From Helicobacteraceae bacterium (lineage in GTDB: Bacteria; Campylobacterota; Campylobacteria; Campylobacterales; Sulfurimonadaceae): a stretch of 5,058 nt of DNA. The stretch is taken from assembly GCA_027057185.1 (NCBI GenBank), contig JALUJE010000039.1, forward strand, positions 1 through 5,058, read 5' to 3'. Position 1 is the first letter of the stretch. Each line of letters begins with the position of its first letter. A model generated the notes under the pieces. That model was not told where the DNA came from. It did not search any database and saw only the letters and a list, made by a program, of their open reading frames with translations. Shown here piece after piece: positions 1-5,058 of this stretch. A program made the translations under genes and the position numbers.

Positions 1-1
1 G

Positions 2-346
2 CTGGTTAGTGCCAGTGCGCTGATTGAACTACCGTTTTTCGTTGCTATTTTCACGCTCTTTTTGATTATGGCCAATCTGGGTATGGCAAACGGTGCGGTC
101 TTTCAACTGGTGCCACAACGTTTTGGTAAAGATATCGGTATTATGACCGGTATTGTCGGTTGTGCCGGCGGACTTGGCGGAACGGCACTGATTCAGACAC
201 TGGGATGGTCCAAAGGAGTCTTTGACGGCTATAGTGCCGGTTTCTTGATTTTTGCGGCGGTCGTACTCATTGCCATTGCAGGCATCAGCTTTGTCAAAAC
301 ACGCTGGAGAACGACTTGGGGTGCTGCTGCGGGAGGGCGTATTTAA
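2..346 (+). CDS. narK: NarK-family nitrate/nitrite transporter, C-terminal part (5' end outside window)
   Basis: This is the last 114 codons of a major facilitator superfamily protein that moves nitrate and/or nitrite across the inner membrane. The frame is open from base 2, so the true start lies upstream; the internal TTG at 62 is not the start. Visible residues 29-40 (ANGAVFQLVPQR) and 49-60 (TGIVGCAGGLGG) match the conserved NarK segments of the last helices, the second being the glycine-rich nitrate-signature region. A final hydrophobic helix spans about residues 79-98. The tail WRTTWGAAAGGRI is the Arg/Trp-rich cytoplasmic end common in this family. It stops at TAA 344-346, nine bases before the stop of a convergent gene. 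Whether it serves uptake for assimilation (NasA-like) or nitrate/nitrite exchange in respiration cannot be told from this part. The family call is firm; the symbol is by family. Confidence 0.88.
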   Translation: MVSASALIELPFFVAIFTLFLIMANLGMANGAVFQLVPQRFGKDIGIMTGIVGCAGGLGGTALIQTLGWSKGVFDGYSAGFLIFAAVVLIAIAGISFVKTRWRTTWGAAAGGRI

Positions 347-351
347 TACGC
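337..351. terminator. Possible bidirectional terminator hairpin between convergent genes
   Basis: GCGTAT-TTA-ATACGC is a perfect six-base-pair inverted repeat with a three-base loop. It overlaps the stop codon of the transporter gene and ends five bases before the stop of the convergent gene. Only a short T run (CTTTACT) follows on the plus strand and there is no T run on the minus strand, so it would be a weak terminator at best. Its position at a convergent junction is the main support. Confidence 0.3.
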
Positions 352-355
352 TTTA

Positions 356-655
356 CTACCGGAACAGCCAAACTAAAAACCCGATGCCGATGCCCAGATT
401 AACCCAACTGCCACCATCTTCAAACAGAAATATTAACGCATTATAGTACGCTTTCAAGGCAGCGCTATCGGCATGGACAAGGGCTTGAGTCGCAAATTGA
501 GTGATCTCCCCACCCCAAAGAAAAGCTATAACCTCCGGTACGATAAAAAAAAGTACCACTCCTAAAAACCCCCAAATCGTTCTAGTAGGCTTCATGGAAT
601 GTACCGCTTCTCGAAGTTTGGGATTTTCAGCTATTTTTTTTACTTTTGTTTTCAT
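356..655 (-). CDS. Small two-helix membrane protein of unknown function
   Basis: This 99-residue protein belongs to no family I recognise. The N-terminus (residues 1-25) is very basic, with about nine Lys/Arg. Residues 27-48 form a clear membrane helix, residues 52-78 could form an amphipathic helix, and residues 82-98 form a second membrane helix that runs to the C-terminus. It ends in TAG, convergent with the narK-type gene, and is divergent from the kinase/phosphatase gene with 114 bases between starts. The ATG at 655 has no good ribosome binding site. A GGAG at 673-676 instead lies 4 bases before an ATG at 668, which is in another frame; an A8 tract downstream could reconcile the two frames. 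An in-frame stop lies just upstream of 655, so no longer in-frame start is possible. A later start at Met21 would drop the basic tail. The gene is plausible because of its hydrophobic pattern and tidy fit between neighbours. Confidence 0.6.
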   Translation of the reverse strand: MKTKVKKIAENPKLREAVHSMKPTRTIWGFLGVVLFFIVPEVIAFLWGGEITQFATQALVHADSAALKAYYNALIFLFEDGGSWVNLGIGIGFLVWLFR

Positions 656-668
656 TGGGTAACATCAT
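627..668 (-). other. Candidate 13-codon ORF overlapping the start of the small membrane protein gene
   Basis: On the minus strand, GGAG (673-676) is followed after 4 bases by ATG at 668, and after 7 bases by a second ATG at 665. The frame encodes MMLPNENKSKKNS and stops at TGA 627-629, inside the first codons of the 356-655 gene. It has a better ribosome binding site than the longer gene. It may be a leader peptide or the true start of the protein if the A8 tract changes length or slips. It may also be chance. Confidence 0.25.
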
Positions 669-730
669 AGCACTCCAAAGTAATATTGTCTACTTTTTCA
701 CCACAAATGCTACAGAACTGTTACTGCTTC

Positions 731-739
731 TGATACAAT
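731..739 (+). promoter_or_regulatory. Extended -10 promoter for the kinase/phosphatase gene
   Basis: TGATACAAT fits the extended -10 pattern TGnTATAAT with one mismatch. It predicts a transcript start near base 746, about 24 bases before the preferred GTG start. No convincing -35 is seen, which is common in promoters of the suggested group. The prediction is from sequence only. Confidence 0.5.
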
Positions 740-747
740 GAGCATTA

Positions 748-759
748 TTTACATGTAAA
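748..759. promoter_or_regulatory. Palindrome TTTACATGTAAA, copy 1: candidate operator
   Basis: This is a perfect 12-base palindrome just downstream of the predicted transcript start and running into the ribosome binding site of the kinase/phosphatase gene. Its 10-base core TTACATGTAA recurs at 2467-2476 before the desaturase gene and nowhere else that I can find in the window. A repressor bound here would block early elongation. The binding protein is unknown. Confidence 0.4.
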
Positions 760-763
760 AGGA
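757..763 (+). promoter_or_regulatory. Ribosome binding site that favours the GTG start at 770
   Basis: AAAAGGA ends at 763. The TTG at 764 would abut it with no spacer, while the in-frame GTG at 770 has a normal six-base spacer. I therefore place the start at GTG 770, which shortens the protein by two residues. Confidence 0.65.
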
Positions 764-769
764 TTGCTC

Positions 770-2407
770 GTGTTAAAAGTTCGTGCTTCTGAGTTTATTC
801 TTCCCAAAGCATCCGATGTCAAAGGTGATGATGCGTGTGCCTATGAAATTATTGACAATGCGTTGCTCATTGCCGTATTGTGTGACGGCGTCGGTAGTGC
901 CAAACGTGGCGGTGCCGCCGCACGCCAGACGGTAAAATTTTTTATTGACCAGTTTAAAACACGACCGACCAACTGGACCATAGAGCAGACGCTCATCTCT
1001 TTTACCAAACACATTAACCGAATTCTGTTTAAAGAGTCCATGACGCAATATGAACACATTGAACTGCTCACCACCCTCTGTGTCGCCGTCATCGAAGGAG
1101 ATCAGCTCTATACACTGAACCTTGGCGATTCCCACATCTACTTGCAACACGATGATACTCTTACCCTGCTGAGTACCGATCATGTCATGGATGAAGAAGA
1201 TATGAGCCACGTCCTTACCCAAGCCTGTGGGCTGAGTGAAAATATTGACCCCAGTGTTACGGTCACTACCGTTACCATAGGCGATCGTCTGGTATTGTGC
1301 AGCGACGGGGTTTACAACCTCGGTGAGGATGCAACACTCAATGATCAGCTTTGTAAAGGCTTAAGTGCCAAGCTCATTATCAATGCCTTGACCAAAGGGC
1401 ATAAAGATTACGACCGTGACGACGCTTCCATGCAGATTTTTACTATTGAGAGCCTGAGTCAGATCTGTGCCCTCAAAAACCTGAACCTTCCCATTCCCGA
1501 GTCACCCAAACAAGGAGACATCATTGACGGCTATGAGCTTTTGGAGCCGATGATGCAGCATGAGCGCATCTGGAAGGTACGCAAAAAAGAGACCGTACTG
1601 GTTATGAAATTTCCCATGAGTGCCGATGATGAGCATGACCTTGATGAGTTCGTACGTGAAGCGTGGTATGCCAAACAGATTCGCCATCGCTCTTTTGGCA
1701 ATGCCTGGGTACCCGAGAAGCGTACCGTGCGTTACTATCTGATGGAGCTTATAGAGGGCAACAACCTCATTGAATTTCTCGGTGATAAGCGCCTTTCGGT
1801 CGATAACGCCATTGCCTTGGCAAAATTTTTGCATAAAGCCGAAGCCCATCTGCTGCATTTGGGATTGGTTCATGGTGATATTAAACCTGAAAATATCATT
1901 GTTTACCGTGAAGCCGATTCGGCAGGTACAATCTTTAAAATGGTTGATTTCGGTTCTATTGTCGAAATCTTCTCTACCGACAGTCGTGCCGGAACGCCTA
2001 GCTATCTGGCACCAGAGCGTTTTAGCGGTGGTAATATCAATGAGGCAACCGAACTTTTTTCAATTGGCGTCACGCTTTACTGGGCTTTGACAGGAAAATT
2101 TCCCTACGGTGAGATTGAGCCATTTCAAACTCCCAGCTTTAAAACACCAAAACCACCCAGCCACTACAACAAAAACATTCCTGACTGGTTCGATGCCATC
2201 ATTTTACGTACCATTGCCATCGATGCCAAAAATCGTTACCAGCACTACTCTGAGTTTTTTTACGAACTTAAAGCTCCTGAAAATGTCAAACCATTCTTTA
2301 AAAAAGATGCACCGTTACTCGAACGTGACCCGCTCAAATTTTACAAAACAGCATTTTTTCTTCTGTTAGGATTAAATGGCATTTTATTCATGATGCTCAT
2401 TTCATGA
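770..2407 (+). CDS. Bifunctional PP2C-type protein phosphatase / Ser-Thr protein kinase, tail-anchored
   Basis: This 545-residue protein joins a phosphatase that removes phosphate from Ser/Thr to a kinase that adds it. The N-terminal PP2C domain (about 1-230) has the metal-binding motifs GDDA (19-22), CDGVGSA (38-44), GDS (119-121), SDG (178-180) and DRDDAS with D217/D218. The kinase domain (about 250-510) has the VMK lysine K280, helix-C E297, catalytic loop HGDIKPEN (D370, K372, N375), DFG (393-395) and APE (414-416), so it should be active. Unusual points: the ATP-binding loop lacks glycines (PMMQHERIWKVR), the HRD arginine is Gly (non-RD type, so activation-loop phosphorylation is probably not needed), and the usual Asp of subdomain IX is Glu (E428). 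Residues about 526-545 form a C-terminal membrane anchor, leaving both domains in the cytoplasm. Proteins of this architecture are often found beside NarK-type transporters, so control of nitrate uptake or nitrogen use is a reasonable inference. The substrate is unknown. Confidence 0.93.
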   Translation: MLKVRASEFILPKASDVKGDDACAYEIIDNALLIAVLCDGVGSAKRGGAAARQTVKFFIDQFKTRPTNWTIEQTLISFTKHINRILFKESMTQYEHIELLTTLCVAVIEGDQLYTLNLGDSHIYLQHDDTLTLLSTDHVMDEEDMSHVLTQACGLSENIDPSVTVTTVTIGDRLVLCSDGVYNLGEDATLNDQLCKGLSAKLIINALTKGHKDYDRDDASMQIFTIESLSQICALKNLNLPIPESPKQGDIIDGYELLEPMMQHERIWKVRKKETVLVMKFPMSADDEHDLDEFVREAWYAKQIRHRSFGNAWVPEKRTVRYYLMELIEGNNLIEFLGDKRLSVDNAIALAKFLHKAEAHLLHLGLVHGDIKPENIIVYREADSAGTIFKMVDFGSIVEIFSTDSRAGTPSYLAPERFSGGNINEATELFSIGVTLYWALTGKFPYGEIEPFQTPSFKTPKPPSHYNKNIPDWFDAIILRTIAIDAKNRYQHYSEFFYELKAPENVKPFFKKDAPLLERDPLKFYKTAFFLLLGLNGILFMMLIS

Positions 2408-2466
2408 ATCAATAAACCAGATATGCCGGTGAGTTAGGGCAGCAAACAAAAAAAATCTATTTCAAT

Positions 2467-2476
2467 TTACATGTAA
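2467..2476. promoter_or_regulatory. Palindrome TTACATGTAA, copy 2: candidate operator overlapping the desaturase -35 region
   Basis: This is a perfect 10-base palindrome sharing the 11-mer TTTACATGTAA with the copy at 748-759. It covers the place where a -35 element would sit, 16 bases before a perfect TATAAT. A bound repressor would block polymerase here; an activator is also possible. The regulator is unknown. Confidence 0.4.
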
Positions 2477-2492
2477 TAAAGTTTTTTTACCC

Positions 2493-2498
2493 TATAAT
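2493..2498 (+). promoter_or_regulatory. -10 element (TATAAT) of the desaturase promoter
   Basis: A perfect TATAAT is preceded by a T-rich stretch (GTTTTTTTACCC), typical of sigma-70-type promoters that rely little on the -35. It predicts a transcript start near 2505 and a leader of about 31 bases. The 128-base gap after the kinase gene holds this promoter and the palindrome; I see no clear terminator in it. Confidence 0.6.
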
Positions 2499-2535
2499 TC
2501 CGTTTTTATTTTACCTTACTTAAAGGCTTTTTTGA

Positions 2536-3690
2536 GTGCAACCCCACTATACGCCCTATCATGACGTGAACCAAGAGCAGCTTCAACAAGATATTGATGC
2601 CATAAAAGCAACCATCGGCAACCCGACATGGGAAGATTATCAACACCTTTTAAAACTGGAACTTTGGGGAAGAATGTGTACCGTATCGGGAAGTATTCTC
2701 GTAATAATCGCTGCCTATTTTGCATTGAGTGGACTGGCATTTTGGACCGTAGCACTCATAGCAGCTATCCTCCTCAGTATTGGTAACGTCTCTCGCTGGG
2801 CCAATGTCACACATCCTATTTTACACGGGGCTTACGATAAAATTCCCAATATTCCTTACCGCTATACCAAAGCCGGTTATGCCAGAGGATGGCGACGCTA
2901 CTGGCATTGGCTCGACTGGATTAAACCCGAAGCGTGGGAATATGAGCACAACATCATGCACCACTACCATTTAGGTGAGCGGGATGATCCGGACAATGTG
3001 GAAAAAAATCTGCAGTGGCTCATTCAGTCTAGAGTACCGATGTGGCTGCGTTATGTTATTATTTACGCCTTTGCCGGTACATGGAAGTTTACCTACTATG
3101 CACCCAACACCCTCCTGATACTGGAGAACAAAGAGCGTCGTAAACGTAAAGAGCCTGAAGCACACTCTTATGAATACAGCCCTTTTACCAAAAACGGTCT
3201 GGAACTCTGGAAACATTACATGCTACCTTATAGTGTCATAAAATTTATCCTCATCCCCCTGCTGTTTTTGCCTTTTGGCATGAGTGCGGTTTTTGGGACA
3301 CTCATTATTTTTTTACTGGCAGAGTTTTTTGCCAACTTGCACTCGTTTTTAGTCATTGTACCCAACCACTCTGCGGAAGATATCTATATGTTCAGTGAAC
3401 CCCACCAAAGTCAGGGCGAATTCTATCTACGCCAGATTATGGGCAGTGTCAACTACCATACCGGTTCTGATTTCATCGATTTTTTACATGGATTTTTAAA
3501 CTATCAGATTGAGCACCACCTCTTTCCCAATATGCCTCAAAGTTTTTATCAGAAAATGCAACCCATTACCAAAAAAATTTGTCAAAAACACAACCTTGAA
3601 TATCGTCAGGAAAGTGTCTTTAAACGTATTGTGATGAGTATTGACCTAATGGTCGGAAAAACAATATTATTGCGTATTGAGCATATTTAA
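2536..3690 (+). CDS. Membrane fatty acid desaturase (three-histidine-box family)
   Basis: This 384-residue integral membrane di-iron enzyme should use oxygen and electrons to put a double bond into an acyl chain of a lipid or thioester. The three histidine clusters are present: HPILH (H93, H97), HNIMHH (H138, H142, H143) and QIEHH (Q324, H327, H328). The last, with Gln first, is the front-end/acyl-lipid form. N277-H278-S279 may add a ligand. Hydrophobic segments lie at about 48-66, 67-84, 168-186 and 233-275. A very basic loop (199-205, KERRKRK) is probably cytoplasmic. There is no cytochrome b5 domain, so electrons must come from a separate ferredoxin or similar. The start is GTG 2536, nine bases after TAAAGG (2521-2526). 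It has its own promoter and shares a palindrome with the kinase gene, so co-regulation is possible. Its regiospecificity cannot be told. Members of this superfamily can also be hydroxylases, but all three boxes favour a desaturase. Confidence 0.9.
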   Translation: MQPHYTPYHDVNQEQLQQDIDAIKATIGNPTWEDYQHLLKLELWGRMCTVSGSILVIIAAYFALSGLAFWTVALIAAILLSIGNVSRWANVTHPILHGAYDKIPNIPYRYTKAGYARGWRRYWHWLDWIKPEAWEYEHNIMHHYHLGERDDPDNVEKNLQWLIQSRVPMWLRYVIIYAFAGTWKFTYYAPNTLLILENKERRKRKEPEAHSYEYSPFTKNGLELWKHYMLPYSVIKFILIPLLFLPFGMSAVFGTLIIFLLAEFFANLHSFLVIVPNHSAEDIYMFSEPHQSQGEFYLRQIMGSVNYHTGSDFIDFLHGFLNYQIEHHLFPNMPQSFYQKMQPITKKICQKHNLEYRQESVFKRIVMSIDLMVGKTILLRIEHI

Positions 3691-3718
3691 ACATGCAATG
3701 ATAAACTTTGCTGCTTTG

Positions 3719-3732
3719 TTGATTCATATCAA
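3719..3732. promoter_or_regulatory. FNR/CRP-family activator box, perfect match
   Basis: TTGAT-TCAT-ATCAA matches the FNR consensus TTGATnnnnATCAA at all ten defined positions. Its centre is at 3725.5, which is -41.5 from the start site (3767) predicted by the TACACT -10. That is the class II activation position. FNR, NnrR/Dnr-type or other family members share this site form, so the signal could be low oxygen or nitric oxide. Confidence 0.8.
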
Positions 3733-3754
3733 TTGCTGCGATTGGGTATTGATG

Positions 3755-3760
3755 TACACT
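3755..3760 (+). promoter_or_regulatory. -10 element (TACACT) of the FNR-type promoter
   Basis: TACACT matches TATAAT at four of six bases and sits at -12 to -7 if transcription starts at 3767. The imperfect -10 and lack of a -35 fit a promoter that needs an activator at the box just upstream. Confidence 0.55.
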
Positions 3761-3776
3761 TTTACAGATGAATGAC

Positions 3777-3784
3777 AAGGAGAG
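3777..3784 (+). promoter_or_regulatory. Strong ribosome binding site setting the start at 3789
   Basis: AAGGAGAG lies six bases (counted from AGGAG) before ATG 3789. The upstream in-frame ATG at 3768 would begin one base after the predicted transcript start and has no ribosome binding site, so 3789 is preferred. Confidence 0.8.
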
Positions 3785-3788
3785 TGCC

Positions 3789-4130
3789 ATGAATTTACCT
3801 GAAAATGCAGAAAAAATTGATGTTACGGGTGCAAGTGTTGACTTTTATACTTACAAAGAGGGTAATACGACCATCTTTCAATTTGATTCTTCTATGACGG
3901 GTCCTCCGGAACCTATGGTCAATGCCATGGCAGGACTGAAACTGCTCGATGATAGCAACAAAAAACTGGTTATGATCAACCATAAGGCTCCCGGCGGTCT
4001 CTTCTCTAAAATTGGAGACAACTTCTCATATGTAATTCAAGATTTGGACGATGGCAAAGTCAAGGTGGTCTTTAGTTATATTGACGGTGCAAGCAAGAAG
4101 GCTGATCTGAACGATACCAGCTGTCACTAA
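3789..4130 (+). CDS. DUF2249 (TusA-related) domain protein
   Basis: This small soluble protein has 113 residues. Residues about 29-97 fit the DUF2249 pattern, a relative of the TusA sulfur carrier fold: a beta strand (IFQFDSS), then PPEP (39-42) in place of the TusA Cys-Pro-x-Pro, a helix (MVNAMAGLKLL), a strand (KLVMINHKAPGG) with the conserved His65 and Pro68, then LFSKI and a closing strand pair. The sulfur-carrying Cys is absent from that motif, so TusA-type thiol transfer there is unlikely. The only cysteine is Cys112, next to the C-terminal His. DUF2249 genes often lie with denitrification and nitric oxide genes, which fits the FNR-type promoter here. The exact role is unknown; metal or heme handling for the downstream membrane protein is conjecture. 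The next gene starts three bases after the stop. The domain call is from memory of the family pattern. Confidence 0.78.
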   Translation: MNLPENAEKIDVTGASVDFYTYKEGNTTIFQFDSSMTGPPEPMVNAMAGLKLLDDSNKKLVMINHKAPGGLFSKIGDNFSYVIQDLDDGKVKVVFSYIDGASKKADLNDTSCH

Positions 4131-4133
4131 ACA

Positions 4134-5058
4134 ATGAATGTTACTCGTGATTTTGCACCACCATTTAGCCTAATTGCCCCTTTTTTTCTTATGGGAACGC
4201 TTTTCTACCTGATGAGTGTAGTATTACTGTTCTCATTAGAGAGTGATGCTACCGTCTCACAGATGCTAACCCTAGGGTGGGTACACCTCTTTTTACTCGG
4301 GTTTGTTATGATGATTATCTTTGGAGCCATGGCACAGTTGGTACCGGTCGTTATTGAAGTCGGTCATGCTGCGGTTGATTTTTTCTATATCATCTGGCCG
4401 CTGCTGGCTTTGGGGACGCTGATGATGGTATCGGGCTTTGTAGTACTGCCAATTTTGTTGCCCTATGGCGGGCTCATTGTCTTACTGAGTATGGTTATTT
4501 TTGCTATGGATCTTTTTGCAACGTTACGTCGAGGAGAGCGAAAATCCATTGTCGTCAGTGCTATGAAAGCCAGCAACATCTTTCTGCTTTTAGGCATCAT
4601 CAGTGGTTTTATCATGGCACTTTCATTTGGAGGTGTCATTGATGCCTCTCCCAATATTTGGCTTCAGGCTCATGTCTATGCCGTGTTTGGCGGTTATGTT
4701 CTGCTCACCATCATGGGACTCTCCATGATACTACTGCCGATGTTTGGTCTTTCTCACGGTTTTAATGATCTACCAATGTTATGGGCATATCGGCTTATGG
4801 TCGGTGGTGTCGCATTGGTGATGATGGGCTCCATATTGTCCATTGCCGTACTGCGTGATGCCGGCACGATGGCCGTCATTGCTTCCATGGTAAGTTACGG
4901 GTACCAGATTTATCTTATTGAACGCAAACGAGCACGAAAAGAAAATGACATTTGGGTCAAATCACTCGCTGTTGCCTTTTCTTCTTTGGCCGTAGCCCTT
5001 CTCTTGTCCATCATCTACCTCCTGGGCGGCGAAGCACGTTTTATGATGAGTGGCGGAT
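4134..5058 (+). CDS. Polytopic membrane protein, NnrS / heme-copper-oxidase-subunit-I-like (3' end outside window)
   Basis: The frame is open from ATG 4134 to the window end, giving 308 visible residues. It has about nine hydrophobic helices, at roughly 11-33, 48-74, 83-109, 111-131, 148-168, 176-204, 217-240, 243-262 and 277-298. Two helices carry a His near the start and share the pattern G-x7-G-x6-P: H51 with G56, G64, P71, and H180 with G187, G195, P202. Such helices are seen in NnrS and in oxidase-subunit-I-like proteins found with nitric oxide and denitrification genes, and the histidines are candidate heme or metal ligands. H78 and H208 lie just after these helices. It follows the DUF2249 gene by three bases and has no ribosome binding site of its own, so translational coupling is likely. 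Role inferred: an inner-membrane protein for nitrogen oxide response or metal/heme handling. It is not a full oxidase as far as visible, but the missing C-terminus could change that. Confidence 0.75.
   Translation, partial: MNVTRDFAPPFSLIAPFFLMGTLFYLMSVVLLFSLESDATVSQMLTLGWVHLFLLGFVMMIIFGAMAQLVPVVIEVGHAAVDFFYIIWPLLALGTLMMVSGFVVLPILLPYGGLIVLLSMVIFAMDLFATLRRGERKSIVVSAMKASNIFLLLGIISGFIMALSFGGVIDASPNIWLQAHVYAVFGGYVLLTIMGLSMILLPMFGLSHGFNDLPMLWAYRLMVGGVALVMMGSILSIAVLRDAGTMAVIASMVSYGYQIYLIERKRARKENDIWVKSLAVAFSSLAVALLLSIIYLLGGEARFMMSGG

Noticed and set aside
764..766. TTG as start of the kinase/phosphatase gene
   Set aside because: It abuts the AAAAGGA ribosome binding site with no spacer; GTG 770 has proper spacing.
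773..1222. Long antisense frame inside the phosphatase domain
   Set aside because: It is the shadow of a gene with clear PP2C motifs and shows no recognisable domain itself.
1770..2369. Two alternative plus-strand frames inside the kinase domain
   Set aside because: They overlap a well-supported kinase frame and have no family features.
2516..3216. Antisense and alternative frames across the desaturase gene
   Set aside because: The main frame holds all three histidine boxes; the others have no motif or start signal.
3681..3696. Near-palindrome GCATATTTAAACATGC at the desaturase stop codon
   Set aside because: It has one mismatch, no loop and no T run, so it is not a credible terminator and is likely chance in AT-rich sequence.
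3768..3770. ATG 3768 as start of the DUF2249 gene
   Set aside because: It lies one base after the predicted transcript start and has no ribosome binding site; ATG 3789 has a strong one.
4463..4654. Minus-strand frame within the last membrane protein gene
   Set aside because: It is a shadow of the hydrophobic coding frame that runs open from 4134 to the window end.
1..5058. Mobile elements, CRISPR arrays, tRNA or other RNA genes
   Set aside because: I saw no terminal inverted repeats, transposase motifs, regularly spaced repeats or tRNA-like cloverleaf sequences.

Overview
The window looks like ordinary chromosome from a nitrate-using, probably denitrifying proteobacterium. A Campylobacterota chemolithotroph of the Sulfurovum/Sulfuricurvum/Sulfurimonas type is my best guess. 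It rests on mid-forties G+C (judged by eye), promoters with a good -10 but little -35, frequent GTG starts and the gene content, and I hold it with moderate confidence. There are no RNA genes, mobile elements or CRISPR arrays.

Layout. (1) Bases 2-346 hold the 3' end of a NarK-type nitrate/nitrite transporter. (2) Bases 356-655, minus strand, encode a 99-residue two-helix membrane protein that converges on narK with a 9-base gap. (3) Bases 770-2407 encode a fused PP2C-type phosphatase and Ser/Thr kinase with a C-terminal membrane anchor, divergent from the small gene. (4) Bases 2536-3690 encode a membrane fatty acid desaturase with three histidine boxes and its own promoter. (5) Bases 3789-4130 encode a DUF2249 (TusA-related) protein. 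(6) From 4134 to beyond the window end runs a polytopic membrane protein resembling the NnrS / heme-copper-oxidase-subunit-I-like proteins. Genes 5 and 6 form an operon.

How the parts may work together. The operon of genes 5 and 6 starts behind a perfect FNR/CRP-family box (TTGATTCATATCAA), placed at -41.5 from a start site predicted from a TACACT -10. This is textbook class II geometry for activation under low oxygen or nitrogen oxides. With NarK at the left edge, the window reads as part of a nitrate/nitric oxide respiration or assimilation neighbourhood. The kinase/phosphatase may regulate transport or nitrogen metabolism, since proteins of this architecture are often found beside NarK-type transporters.

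A palindrome, TTACATGTAA, occurs exactly twice, just before the kinase gene and just before the desaturase gene. It may be a shared operator for an unidentified regulator. Other points worth checking are an A8 tract at the start of the small membrane protein gene, where the only good ribosome binding site serves a different frame, and an internal His/Gly/Pro repeat in the last membrane protein. I found no clearly new multi-gene system. The best candidates for new biology are the two-site palindrome, the slippage-prone start and the FNR-controlled operon.
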